A stretch of DNA of 64,000 nucleotides from Sulfuricaulis sp. (GTDB lineage Bacteria > Pseudomonadota > Gammaproteobacteria > Acidiferrobacterales > Sulfurifustaceae): contig NZ_JANLGY010000016.1 of the NCBI RefSeq assembly GCF_024653915.1, positions 1-64,000 on the forward strand. The letters run 5' to 3'. The notes under the pieces are model-generated. The model had not been told where the DNA came from and did not search any database. It was given only the letters and a program-made list of their open reading frames with translations. How positions within the stretch are numbered: position 1 is the stretch's first letter; every line of letters begins with the position of its first letter. Made by a program: the position numbers and the translations under genes. Shown piece by piece: positions 56,357-64,000 of this stretch.

Positions 56357-57682
56357 ATGGCCGCCCCACAAACTTCCCGCACTATGCGCAAATTTACTTC
56401 AGCGCCCTGGCTGCAATCCCTGCGGCAGGCCTTGTCGCGCAAAGGCGGTACTCTGGAATTACTGCTCCCGCGCGGCTGGCCGGAAAGCCAAGGCATGGTT
56501 CAATGGCGCCTGCGTGAAGGACCGGGAGTGGCGCCTCACGGTAAGGTGGCAGAGCTGAATCAAATCCCGGGTGTCAGTGTCATGACGCGCGTGCAGGTAT
56601 GGACACCGCCTTCCGACAGCTTGCTGACGCGGGTGACCTTGCCCACCCGTTCACGCACCAAGATCCAGCAGGCGCTGCCCTTCGCGCTCGAAGAACAAAT
56701 CATTGGCGAACCGGAAAAGCTGCATTTCGCCTATCGAATACAGGATGACAACAGTCTTGCCGTGGCGGTGACGTCGCGCGAGCGCATGCAGTCATGGCTT
56801 GCACAGCTAACTGCCGCCGGCCTGCGGCCCACCGGATTCTGCCCCGCCCTGCTCGCGCTGCCACTGGATGCCGGTTCCTGGTCGATGGCCTTCCATGAGA
56901 ACAACATTTGGGTTCGCACGGGAACCAGTTCCGGATTTACCTGCGCGTCGAACGACAATACCCCGCCATCCATGCTGGAGATGGCGCTGCGCGAGGCGCA
57001 TGTGAAGCAGAATGCGCCCGTGGGCCTGACGGTGATCCACCCGCCCGCCGGCTTCGACCCAGGCGCATGGGCGGCACTGCTTAAATTACCCGTGAATATC
57101 CAGAAGCAGGACTTCTGGACGGGTTATCATGAATCCAGTCCGGCGTTAAATCTTCTGCAAGGAAGTTTCGCGCCCTCGCATCAGATGCAGGAAATGCTGC
57201 CCGGCCTGAGGCCGGCGGCGATCATGCTGGCGATCTGGCTTGTCGGCAGCCTGGGTTTCAACCTGTGGGAATGGTGGAACCTGAAAAGCGCCCATGAAAA
57301 CCAGCGGCAGGAAATGACCAAGGTGTTTCGCCAGGCTTTCCCGGACGCCCAAGTGATAGTCGACCCGGCACTGCAAATGCAGCGGCTTTTGGGCGAGTTG
57401 CAGGGTAAGAGCGGCAAGTCCAACCAAGCCGATGCCCTGCCCCTGCTGGGCAGCGTCGCACCTGTAATGCAGGCACATCCTCAGATAAAACTTCGCAGTA
57501 TCCAATACGGGGAATCAAAACTAACGGTGGATATTACGCTGCCGGATTTCCAGACCATGGAAACAGTAAAGACCGCTTTCACGGCGCGCGGCATGCAGGT
57601 GGAAGTGATCGGCGCCAACAGCACGGCGGCCGGGATTGAGGGCCGTTTGCGCCTGAGCCAGACTGGCAAGGCGGGAACGTGA
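56357..57682 (+). CDS. gspL: Type II secretion system protein GspL
   Basis: A 441-residue platform protein. The N-terminal actin-like cytoplasmic domain includes RSRTKIQQALPFALEEQIIGEPEKLHFAY, which binds GspE. A single TM helix (AAIMLAIWLVGSLGFNLWEWW) precedes a periplasmic ferredoxin-like domain (PQIKLRSIQYGESKLTVDITLPDFQTMETVK). It links the ATPase to the membrane platform. A repeat-filled gap separates it from gspM. Confidence 0.92.
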   Translation: MAAPQTSRTMRKFTSAPWLQSLRQALSRKGGTLELLLPRGWPESQGMVQWRLREGPGVAPHGKVAELNQIPGVSVMTRVQVWTPPSDSLLTRVTLPTRSRTKIQQALPFALEEQIIGEPEKLHFAYRIQDDNSLAVAVTSRERMQSWLAQLTAAGLRPTGFCPALLALPLDAGSWSMAFHENNIWVRTGTSSGFTCASNDNTPPSMLEMALREAHVKQNAPVGLTVIHPPAGFDPGAWAALLKLPVNIQKQDFWTGYHESSPALNLLQGSFAPSHQMQEMLPGLRPAAIMLAIWLVGSLGFNLWEWWNLKSAHENQRQEMTKVFRQAFPDAQVIVDPALQMQRLLGELQGKSGKSNQADALPLLGSVAPVMQAHPQIKLRSIQYGESKLTVDITLPDFQTMETVKTAFTARGMQVEVIGANSTAAGIEGRLRLSQTGKAGT

Positions 57683-57718
57683 TTAATGAAACTCTGACAA
57701 GCAACCAAAAAAGAACGT

Positions 57719-57816
57719 CCCTTCCCCCTTCACGGGGGAAGGAGAGGATGGGGGTGTGCTGCGTAAAAAAATATTTAACACCCCCACCCCAACCCTCCCC
57801 CGTCAAGGGGGAGGGA
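57719..57816. repeat. BIME-like pair of G/C-rich palindromes in gspL-gspM gap
   Basis: Two inverted palindromes, CCCTTCACGGGGGAAGG (within 57719-57756) and CCCTCCCCCGTCAAGGGGGA (within 57779-57816); the second is identical in core to the copy at 51986-52026. It fills the 166-base gap before gspM. Confidence 0.8.
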
Positions 57817-57848
57817 GACCAATCAGAGACTCCCGAATTCATGCTGAC

Positions 57849-58358
57849 ATGATCTTCAAAGACACATTACGAAATTTCACATTCGAACGGCTGCGCGCTC
57901 TGCCGCCACGCGATCGTTGGTTGCTCATCGGTGGTGCCGTCGGGTTATTGCTGGTTGTATATCTTTCCCTGTGGCTGCCGATGCAGCGCGAACTCTCGCG
58001 TCTGCGCGCGTCCGTGCCGCAGGGAAAAATCCAGCTGGCGCAGATGCGGGTGCAGGCCATGGAAATCAGCCAGTTGCGCGCCAGCGGACGCGTGCCTCAG
58101 GCCGGTGGCAATCTGCTGGTAAACCTGGAACAGTCCGCCACCGCCAATGGCATACGTAGCCGCATCATTCGCATGGAACCGGAAGGAAACGGCGGCGCGC
58201 GACTGTCGCTGGAAGGCGTGCATTTCAACGCGCTGATCGGCTGGCTCGCTAGCCTCCAGAATCAGGGCGGCGTGCGTATCGAAAAGGCCACGTTCGAGGC
58301 ACAACCGGCGGCCGGCACGGTGAATGCGCGCCTGGTGCTGCGGAGCGCCGGTGGATGA
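57849..58358 (+). CDS. gspM: Type II secretion system protein GspM
   Basis: About 169 residues. A cytoplasmic N-terminus, one TM helix (LLIGGAVGLLLVVYLSLWLP) and a periplasmic ferredoxin-like domain; the stretch QAGGNLLVNLEQSATANGI is a usual GspM sign. I start at ATG 57849 (MIFKDTLRN); the longer frame would translate the palindromic repeat upstream. It ends overlapping gspN (ATGA). Confidence 0.88.
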   Translation: MIFKDTLRNFTFERLRALPPRDRWLLIGGAVGLLLVVYLSLWLPMQRELSRLRASVPQGKIQLAQMRVQAMEISQLRASGRVPQAGGNLLVNLEQSATANGIRSRIIRMEPEGNGGARLSLEGVHFNALIGWLASLQNQGGVRIEKATFEAQPAAGTVNARLVLRSAGG

Positions 58359-59146
58359 GTAAAAATCGCTGGCTCCTGTACAGCATCTTCGGCCTGGTTT
58401 TTTATCTTATATTTCTTGTGATCGAGTTGCCGGCTTCCTGGTTCGCATGGGGATTGAACCGATACACCCAGGGCGCTGTGCGTCTGGACCCCATTGCCGG
58501 CAGTCTGTGGGGTGGGAATGGACGGTTGGTGATCTATTATCCAACAACTACGCCACACGACTTTGGGCAGGCTGAATGGGGCATTAACCCTCTATGGCTG
58601 TTGACCGGACGCGTTCAACTCTCTCTGCAAACCAGCAATCAGGACCGACAAATAAAAACAACCATCGGGATAGCCAGAAACAGTTTCACTCTTAAGGACA
58701 CCGATATTGCTTTGCCTGCTTCATTTGTCGCCCAGCTCTATGCGCCCTTATCACTGATCAGCCCGCAGGGAAAAGTCAGGATAAGCGCGGAGGGTCTGAC
58801 GCTTTCGCCGGACAGGGTGGAAGGCACCGCGACGCTGGAATGGCTGAACGCCGGCAGCAGCCTTTCCAACGTCCAACCACTCGGTGATTATCGTCTGGAT
58901 ATCACGGGTGCGGAAATGAACGCCAATCTCAAGCTCACCACTCTGCGCGGGGATCTTGAATTCACGGGTCAGGGACAGTGGCAACCCCAAACAGGACAGG
59001 TACAGATAACCGGTTCCGCCACACCACGCGCCCGCGCCGACGAGCTCGACTCTTTACTTAAAATGATCGGTACCGATCAAGGTGGCGGCAAACGCGCGCT
59101 GATGATGAACTCTTCCTATCCCCTGCTGAAACTATCGGGCAGCTAA
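58355..59146 (+). CDS. gspN: Type II secretion system protein GspN
   Basis: A 263-residue bitopic protein, with TM helix SIFGLVFYLIFLVIELPASWFAW followed by a periplasmic beta-rich domain beginning AVRLDPIAGSLWGGNGRLVIYY. GspN is an accessory part of T2SS, absent from some. It is last in the operon; gspO (prepilin peptidase) is not here. It converges with a lipoprotein gene only 26 bases away. Confidence 0.88.
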   Translation: MSKNRWLLYSIFGLVFYLIFLVIELPASWFAWGLNRYTQGAVRLDPIAGSLWGGNGRLVIYYPTTTPHDFGQAEWGINPLWLLTGRVQLSLQTSNQDRQIKTTIGIARNSFTLKDTDIALPASFVAQLYAPLSLISPQGKVRISAEGLTLSPDRVEGTATLEWLNAGSSLSNVQPLGDYRLDITGAEMNANLKLTTLRGDLEFTGQGQWQPQTGQVQITGSATPRARADELDSLLKMIGTDQGGGKRALMMNSSYPLLKLSGS

Positions 59147-59172
59147 TCCAGGTTTCCAGCGCCGAACAGCAT

Positions 59173-60096
59173 CTACGGGAAATACACCAGACTTGGCTGG
59201 ATGCTGAGCAAACTTCCGTTCACATCATAGACAGATGCGCTCGTGATCTGGAAGTTTGGCGAAGCAGTCAAGCCCCGAGGATGTATTACGAACACTTGCA
59301 AGTAACGCGGCATGATGCCTTGCGGGGCAACGATATCCACATAAAGTCGCTGTCCATCCTGACGCCAGTAAACCATTCGCTGATATTTGCCGAAGGCAAC
59401 GGGCGTCACACTCGTATCGCGCATCACCGCTTCCGGCGCGTAGACATTGATATCGCCCGGAGCAAGAACTGTCTCATTGAAATCCACGACCAGAGAGGCC
59501 GCCCCAATTTCAGTCGCGCCGGCGCCAAAGTTTATTTTGGCATAGGGCGCGGCCTCCAGCCTGCTGAAATCCACGATGGCGCCCGGACCCGACAGGTCCT
59601 GGCGCAAAAACTGATTGGAGCTGCCCGTGCCCGGCATAATTTCCAGGTTCACCGCAAAAGGGTCGGCCACCCCGGAGCTGTTGTCCGTGGCATTCAGCGA
59701 TATGGTCAGAGATGCCATGCCGGCCGCGGCACCCGCCGGAATATCGGCCACCAGCACCGTCTGCAACGGTTCGTGTCCAAGCCACCAGGAGATGTTGGAA
59801 TCAACATAGGGCGAATAATGCATGCCATTCGCGCGGCCATCGGTGCGTAAATTAAAAACAGAGCGCACAAGCCCCATGGATTTCAGGTCCCAAGTTTGGT
59901 TGCTGGCATCCGTCAAGGTGACGTCAATCGTTTCCTTGCGCGCGTTCTCCGAGCCGCCAACCATCACCGACACCGTGTCTCCCGCCCGCGCAATGGTGGG
60001 AAAGGTATTGACGCCAGTGCAGGCAGGCAGGCTGGCAAGCATGATCAACATCCCGGCAAGTGAAATTCCATATTTTCGTATACATGTCACATTCAT
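59173..60096 (-). CDS. Lipoprotein paired with dockerin protease
   Basis: A 307-residue protein with a signal peptide and lipobox LPAC (Cys25 or so). The mature part is predicted to be beta-rich and Ig-like. A segment IGAASLVVDFNETVLAPGDIN is reminiscent of the cohesin-type strand pattern (A-x-L-x-x-D-x-x-V-L), which would pair with the dockerin of the neighbouring protease; this is a speculation from one motif. AGGAGA precedes the ATG at 60096, 13 bases after the protease gene stop. Secreted or surface exposed. Confidence 0.7.
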   Translation of the reverse strand: MNVTCIRKYGISLAGMLIMLASLPACTGVNTFPTIARAGDTVSVMVGGSENARKETIDVTLTDASNQTWDLKSMGLVRSVFNLRTDGRANGMHYSPYVDSNISWWLGHEPLQTVLVADIPAGAAAGMASLTISLNATDNSSGVADPFAVNLEIMPGTGSSNQFLRQDLSGPGAIVDFSRLEAAPYAKINFGAGATEIGAASLVVDFNETVLAPGDINVYAPEAVMRDTSVTPVAFGKYQRMVYWRQDGQRLYVDIVAPQGIMPRYLQVFVIHPRGLTASPNFQITSASVYDVNGSLLSIQPSLVYFP

Positions 60097-60109
60097 AACG
60101 AATCTCCTC

Positions 60110-62125
60110 TTAATACCCCAATTGCCGCCGCAACAGCAACACATCGCGCACATCCAGCACACCATCATTATTCATGTCGCCCAGAATCAAGTCCTGCGCG
60201 GCCGGGACCTGTAACTGTCCCACAAAACGCATCAGCATCATCAGATCAGACACATTAACCTGGCCGTCCGGCACGCCGGACGGAGCCAGATCACCCTTGT
60301 TGGAAACCGCTGGGTTCGTGCCATAGGCAATCTCCGCCCCGTCAGACAAACCATCGCCATCGGTATCGGCCAACAGAGGATTCGTGCCGTATGTATTCAC
60401 CTCGGCGTTATCCGTCAAACCATCGCCATCGGTGTCGGAATTATAAGGATCGGTCCCAAGCGCGACTTCCTGCACGTTAGTCAATCCATCACCATCAATA
60501 TCATCATCACAGGCATCGCCCGATCCGTCACCATCGAGATCGGTCTGTGTCGGATTGGAAACCAGCGGGCAATTGTCGGTATCGTGGTTATAACCATCAC
60601 CATCCGCATCCAGACTGATGCGGCCGTTGCCAGTGCGGTAATCGAAACCAGTGGTATTCACATCTTTCGCCGTGCTGGTCAGCAGCCAGCGAATCTGGGA
60701 CAGCGACATGGACGGATTCTGCGCTCGAAGCAGCGTCACCGCCCCAGCTACATGCGGTGCAGCGGCGGATGTGCCATAGAATGCCGACGATAAAGACGTT
60801 TGCACACCATCCGGGCCGCTGATTTCCGGCTTGGCGCGGCCATCCGTGGTCGGCCCTTCCGAACTGTAGCTTTCGGGAACATCACTGAGGTTCGTCGCGC
60901 CCGTAGCCAGCACATTAGCGCAATCGGCCGGCTGCGCCAGGCTGGTGGCGGTGGTCTTGGACCCCAATGCCGGGCCGGTTGTGAACAGGGTCAGACGCCG
61001 ATTGGCAGTCGAGCCGCTGGTCTTGCGCACCACGATGTAATGGGTGCCGGTAACGGCCGGCACGTAATCCCTGATTGCCTCATCGGGATAGGGGTACCAG
61101 TTTCTGCCAGTACCCGACTGCTTGTTCTCCGATGACTTGACCAGAACACCGCCGGCACCGGGTACACCATTATAGAGCTCCAGGTTGTAGTCAATGGTCG
61201 TAGTCGGATACGCCTCCCAGTTCAGATAAATCGAAACCTTGCTGCCCGCGGTCAGGCTGACGGTGTTGTAATTCTGCCCGGCCGCGAACTCATGCTGCAG
61301 ATCACCGTTGGAGTCCGTGAAGGTGCCAAGATAATGCGTGTTGCGGTAATTGCCCGCGGCATTCACCCATTGCACCCCGGCCGCCTCGGCGCGCGCGGTA
61401 ATGTCGCACAGGGCGCCGGTACCGTCGTAAAAGGCGACATTGAACCAGGCCACCGAATGCACGATGACATCCGTCCCCGCCGCGATCATGTCATCCACCG
61501 CCTGCGACAACTGGGGTTCGGAACCGATCTTCGCCAGGCGCAATGCAGCCCCCGGCGCCATTTCGTGCACGATCTCGGCAACGTTGGTGCCATGGTTACC
61601 GCCACCGGTGCCGCTGCCAGTGTAATCGGTGATGACGAGGTTCGACGGCAGATCGCCCGAGGCCTGGGAATTAGTGTAGTTGGAGAATGACAGGTCAATA
61701 ACACCGGTGGTCGTGCCGGCGCCCGACTGGCCGAGGGCCTGCATGTCGGCCGCGCCGGTGAGCGCCACCCCCTGTCCCGTCACGGCGGCGGGCTCATGCG
61801 GATAAGGCAGGCGCACCAGCGCCGACTCCGGCAGGGCGCGGATGAGCGCAGACAATTTTCCGGCGGGAAGGGAAACTTCATGCAAACGGTTCCAGCGATG
61901 GCGCAAGGCGCCGCCGTGCCGCGCAATCAGCGCCGGAGAGGTTGCCTCGGGATCAGCCTCGACAATAACAGTCACCAGCGGCGCGGCAGCGGCGGGCTCA
62001 TGTCCTGCGCGCTCCGCCCGCTGCTGGATTTCGTGGGAAGTGCGGGCGTCGGCGACGGCATCGAGCGCAAAGCCCGCGGCAAGAACGGCGGCGCAGAAAA
62101 ACCGGCATGAAACCTTGAGCGCCAT
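60110..62125 (-). CDS. Secreted subtilisin-like protease with dockerin
   Basis: A 671-residue S8 serine protease. A signal peptide (ending near AVADA) is followed by a pro-region and catalytic domain with Asp144 (GVIDLSF), His178 (GNHGTNVAEI) and Ser453 (YGTSAAAPHVAG); a pre-peptidase C-like beta domain is inserted (about 270-385). Next come thrombospondin type 3 Ca2+-binding repeats (about 505-605, DADGDGYNHDTDNC and DTDGDGLTDNAE) and a C-terminal dockerin (611-671; DGQVNVSDLMMLMRF and NNDGVLDVRDVLLLRRQ). A likely type II secretion substrate, since the gsp operon is adjacent. ATG 62125 has GGAGG upstream. Confidence 0.92.
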   Translation of the reverse strand: MALKVSCRFFCAAVLAAGFALDAVADARTSHEIQQRAERAGHEPAAAAPLVTVIVEADPEATSPALIARHGGALRHRWNRLHEVSLPAGKLSALIRALPESALVRLPYPHEPAAVTGQGVALTGAADMQALGQSGAGTTTGVIDLSFSNYTNSQASGDLPSNLVITDYTGSGTGGGNHGTNVAEIVHEMAPGAALRLAKIGSEPQLSQAVDDMIAAGTDVIVHSVAWFNVAFYDGTGALCDITARAEAAGVQWVNAAGNYRNTHYLGTFTDSNGDLQHEFAAGQNYNTVSLTAGSKVSIYLNWEAYPTTTIDYNLELYNGVPGAGGVLVKSSENKQSGTGRNWYPYPDEAIRDYVPAVTGTHYIVVRKTSGSTANRRLTLFTTGPALGSKTTATSLAQPADCANVLATGATNLSDVPESYSSEGPTTDGRAKPEISGPDGVQTSLSSAFYGTSAAAPHVAGAVTLLRAQNPSMSLSQIRWLLTSTAKDVNTTGFDYRTGNGRISLDADGDGYNHDTDNCPLVSNPTQTDLDGDGSGDACDDDIDGDGLTNVQEVALGTDPYNSDTDGDGLTDNAEVNTYGTNPLLADTDGDGLSDGAEIAYGTNPAVSNKGDLAPSGVPDGQVNVSDLMMLMRFVGQLQVPAAQDLILGDMNNDGVLDVRDVLLLRRQLGY

Positions 62126-62257
62126 TCCCTCCTCCGTCAACACCCGTGATACAAACCCGGGTGAATATAATTATGTTTTGTTTAAAACCGGTTACACGGC
62201 ATTTTCCGCCGGAAGGGACGCGGCATCAAGTTCGTTCTACATCTGCGCACGTAACAC

Positions 62258-62356
62258 GTAGGGCGGGTTAGGCGTTTTTTGCCGTAACCCGCCGAATGGA
62301 TTTTGTTGGGCCGTTCAGCTACATCCGGCGGAATACGCTGCGCTATTCTGCCCTAC
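62258..62356. repeat. GTAGGGCGG-type repeat, copy 1
   Basis: A compound palindrome. It contains GGCGGGTTAGGCG, a poly-T/A centre (GCCGTAACCCGCC) and a second part CCGGCGGAATACGCTGCGC ending CCCTAC. A second copy in inverted orientation is at 63851-63948. It lies immediately downstream (6 bases) of the PEP-CTERM gene stop. Confidence 0.85.
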
Positions 62357-62361
62357 AGTAA

Positions 62362-62910
62362 TTACTTCTTCCGACGCGCCAGGCCCACAAGACCCAGCAG
62401 CCCGGATCCAAACAGCCACACCGCCGCCGGTACCGGCACCGGCGTCATCTGGAAGCCGGTCCAGGTACCCGAGACCTGATTACCGCCGTCATCAAAGCCA
62501 TCAAACCAGAAATCCAGCGAGTCAAATGTACCGAAGGATCCAAACTCAATGGCGAGATTCAGCCCATCAAAGGTACCGCCGTTCAGCGACAATTCGGGAT
62601 ATCCGATCAGGTGATTAACATCGTCGGCCGCCGTAAACGTGTAACTGCCGACAGTCAATGTCATGCTGTTCCCGCTTCCGGAACCAAAACTTACGACACC
62701 GGTCCCGCCGCTCAAAATACTGTCATCGAATGTACCGGTCGCGGAGATGGTGCTCCCCATGTTCAGGCCGAAGTCGTTGGGGGTGTCGGCCCAGCCATCC
62801 ACGGTGCCCGTCAGCTCATAGTTGACCAGCGCCGCATGCGTTATGGCGGACGACCCAAGAAGGCCTAAAGCCAGCAAAACCGTACAGCCTGATTTTTTGA
62901 TGATATTCAT
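62362..62910 (-). CDS. PEP-CTERM sorting-domain protein
   Basis: A 182-residue secreted protein with signal peptide (ending near ITHAA) and a C-terminal sorting signal VPVPAAVWLFGSGLLGLVGLARRKK (158-182): the PxP motif, hydrophobic helix and basic tail that exosortase recognises. The middle is glycine-rich and without family match. GGAGGAGA precedes the ATG at 62910. Implies an exosortase/EpsH system elsewhere in the genome, with envelope or exopolysaccharide retention. Confidence 0.9.
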   Translation of the reverse strand: MNIIKKSGCTVLLALGLLGSSAITHAALVNYELTGTVDGWADTPNDFGLNMGSTISATGTFDDSILSGGTGVVSFGSGSGNSMTLTVGSYTFTAADDVNHLIGYPELSLNGGTFDGLNLAIEFGSFGTFDSLDFWFDGFDDGGNQVSGTWTGFQMTPVPVPAAVWLFGSGLLGLVGLARRKK

Positions 62911-62967
62911 TGTTCAATCTCCTCCAAATTCCGTGCGGATATTTACCCGGTCACATTAGCGCAATGA

Positions 62968-63576
62968 TTATTTTCCTATTGACGTGCATGCCGCCTTTAC
63001 CTGGTCATAACAACTTTGTGCTTCCACGGCAGTGATTTCAAATCGCCTTGATATCCGCGGTGACACCATCGTATCGGTAAAGCGACAAAGCGGCGGCTGG
63101 CGGCCGGTATCAGCGGTCGCGAACTGCAAGTTGGTGGTATTGCGAATCTGCGCCGTGGTCGTGGTAGAAGCGCACGAAATGGAGTCCGGCGGCACCGCCG
63201 TTGCACGGTTAGTGATCGCGGCCAGTTCCGCGTCGCTCCAGCAGGGGCATGGCACCTTGAAACAGGGCATATCGGGATCGCCCGCCTGCATTTTTTTGCG
63301 GTAGTTGGCAAGAATCTTGTTATTGGGTGTTTCCTTGTCGCCAACGATATCCAGGTCCTGGGCCTCGCAGTAGGCGACACATAGTCCATAAAGGCCCGGC
63401 GTTGCATTGGTCTTCAATCCATCGCACACGCCCTCATTGGCAGGCGTGATTCCATCCGGCGTTTCAGCCAGCACCGGGGCCGCGCCAACAAGTCCGGCGA
63501 CAAGCAACAGACATGCCAGTTTCGAACTGAACGACTTGCCATGAACGTGCACCAAATTAGGGACTGTCATCTTCAT
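62968..63576 (-). CDS. Secreted cysteine-rich protein of unknown function
   Basis: A 202-residue protein with a signal peptide (ending near VLAET). The mature part has about ten cysteines; CDGLKTNATPGLYGLCVAYCEAQDLD and MPCFKVPCPCWSDAELAA are distinctive. This pattern recurs in hypothetical proteins near PEP-CTERM genes, from memory. Function unknown. It lies 57 bases upstream of the PEP-CTERM gene and may be in one transcript. Confidence 0.75.
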   Translation of the reverse strand: MKMTVPNLVHVHGKSFSSKLACLLLVAGLVGAAPVLAETPDGITPANEGVCDGLKTNATPGLYGLCVAYCEAQDLDIVGDKETPNNKILANYRKKMQAGDPDMPCFKVPCPCWSDAELAAITNRATAVPPDSISCASTTTTAQIRNTTNLQFATADTGRQPPLCRFTDTMVSPRISRRFEITAVEAQSCYDQVKAACTSIGK

Positions 63577-63686
63577 GTTTCATTTCTCCGCACTGTTTGA
63601 CAATTGTTGATTTTATATTTATTCGCTCCCGTTGTTTCTTCCGGCTCAGTCGCCAAACCCGTCGAACCGGAACAAAAAACGGCAGA

Positions 63687-63702
63687 GGGTATATTCATAC
63701 CC
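63687..63702 (-). promoter_or_regulatory. Palindrome upstream of the cysteine-rich gene
   Basis: GGGTATattcATACCC is a perfect 6+6 palindrome about 115 bases upstream of the cysteine-rich protein start. It could be an operator. It lies in the 376-base gene-free stretch 63577-63952, which otherwise holds A+T-rich sequence and a repeat. Confidence 0.3.
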
Positions 63703-63850
63703 CCTGTCATTTAAAAGTTTTCCCCAAGTAATTTTAATTAATTTCTCCTCCGAACTCCGAATCCATTTTTGGTTTTACTCCGGATTTTTGTGTTCCATCC
63801 GGGTTCTCCTGCAACTTTCCTCCAAACTCCAAATTCTTTTCAGAGGTCAC

Positions 63851-63948
63851 GTAGGGCGGAATAGCGCAGCGTATTCCGCCGGATGTAGTTGGCCCTATAC
63901 AAACTCCACATCCGGCGGGTTACGGCAAAAAACGCCTAACCCGCCTAC
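63851..63948. repeat. GTAGGGCGG-type repeat, copy 2 (inverted)
   Basis: GTAGGGCGGAATAGCGCAGC at 63851 through to ACGCCTAACCCGCCTAC at 63948, the inverted counterpart of copy 1. It stands 4 bases downstream of the stop of the partial PEP-CTERM gene at the window edge. Confidence 0.85.
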
Positions 63949-63952
63949 CTGT

Positions 63953-64000
63953 TTACTTTTTCTTCCTCCGCGCCAAACCCGCCAAGCCCAACAGCCCCGA
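63953..64000 (-). CDS. PEP-CTERM protein, 3' end only
   Basis: Reading in from the window edge on the minus strand, 15 codons encode SGLLGLAGLARRKKK and then TAA. This is the C-terminal end of another PEP-CTERM sorting signal, nearly identical to the tail of the gene at 62362. The rest of the gene lies beyond the window. Confidence 0.8.
   Translation of the reverse strand, partial: SGLLGLAGLARRKKK

Overview
The window looks like a stretch of a gammaproteobacterial chromosome. Conserved blocks run in the gene order expected for that class: acpS-pdxJ-recO-era-rnc-lepB-lepA, rpoE-rseA-rseB-mucD, and ftsB-eno-kdsA-pyrG-tilS-accA-dnaE. A complete type II secretion operon (gspC to gspN), PEP-CTERM proteins, HypX (a CO-ligand factor of O2-tolerant [NiFe]-hydrogenases) and a YeiH-type transporter point to an environmental, possibly lithotrophic, species. 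Genus cannot be decided from the sequence.

Layout. 1-4.9 kb: tRNA-Asn, a GlcG-like protein, an AEC transporter, and a hypC-hypD-hypX operon with an Fnr-like box upstream. 5-9.5 kb: PBP1b (mrcB) with small lipoproteins and a 2OG-oxygenase-like protein. 9.5-22 kb: housekeeping genes and the sigma-E envelope-stress operon, divergent from nadB. 22-32.1 kb: the succinate dehydrogenase genes in two pieces (sdhCDA and sdhB-sdhE-cptA), separated by about 6.5 kb. 32.3-36.4 kb: ygfZ, then a YeiH-like transporter with a 40-residue membrane protein, a Usp protein and an SRPBCC-like membrane protein. 36.5-47 kb: ftsB through dnaE. 47.1-59.1 kb: gspCDEFGHIJKLMN. 59.2-64 kb: a lipoprotein, a dockerin-bearing subtilase, two small secreted proteins and the tail of another PEP-CTERM protein.

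The insert between sdhA and sdhB is the most unusual region. It holds a translationally coupled membrane-protein/VWA-lipoprotein pair and a more A+T-rich array of integron gene cassettes. I find several attC sites, all in the same orientation, and no integrase, so this is a CALIN. The cassettes encode a uracil-DNA-glycosylase-like protein, a membrane-anchored protein, a NERD nuclease-like protein, a zinc-ribbon microprotein and a second possible UDG-fold protein. One attC is cut at its conserved core triplet by a 218-bp MITE with 15-bp perfect terminal repeats and a 3-bp duplication; removing the element restores a good attC.

Several families of short intergenic palindromic repeats are scattered through the window. 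They include four copies of a 9-nt-period hairpin between the dnaE-ftsB genes, BIME-like pairs inside the gsp operon, and one palindrome that appears to have been absorbed into the N-terminal coding region of sdhE.
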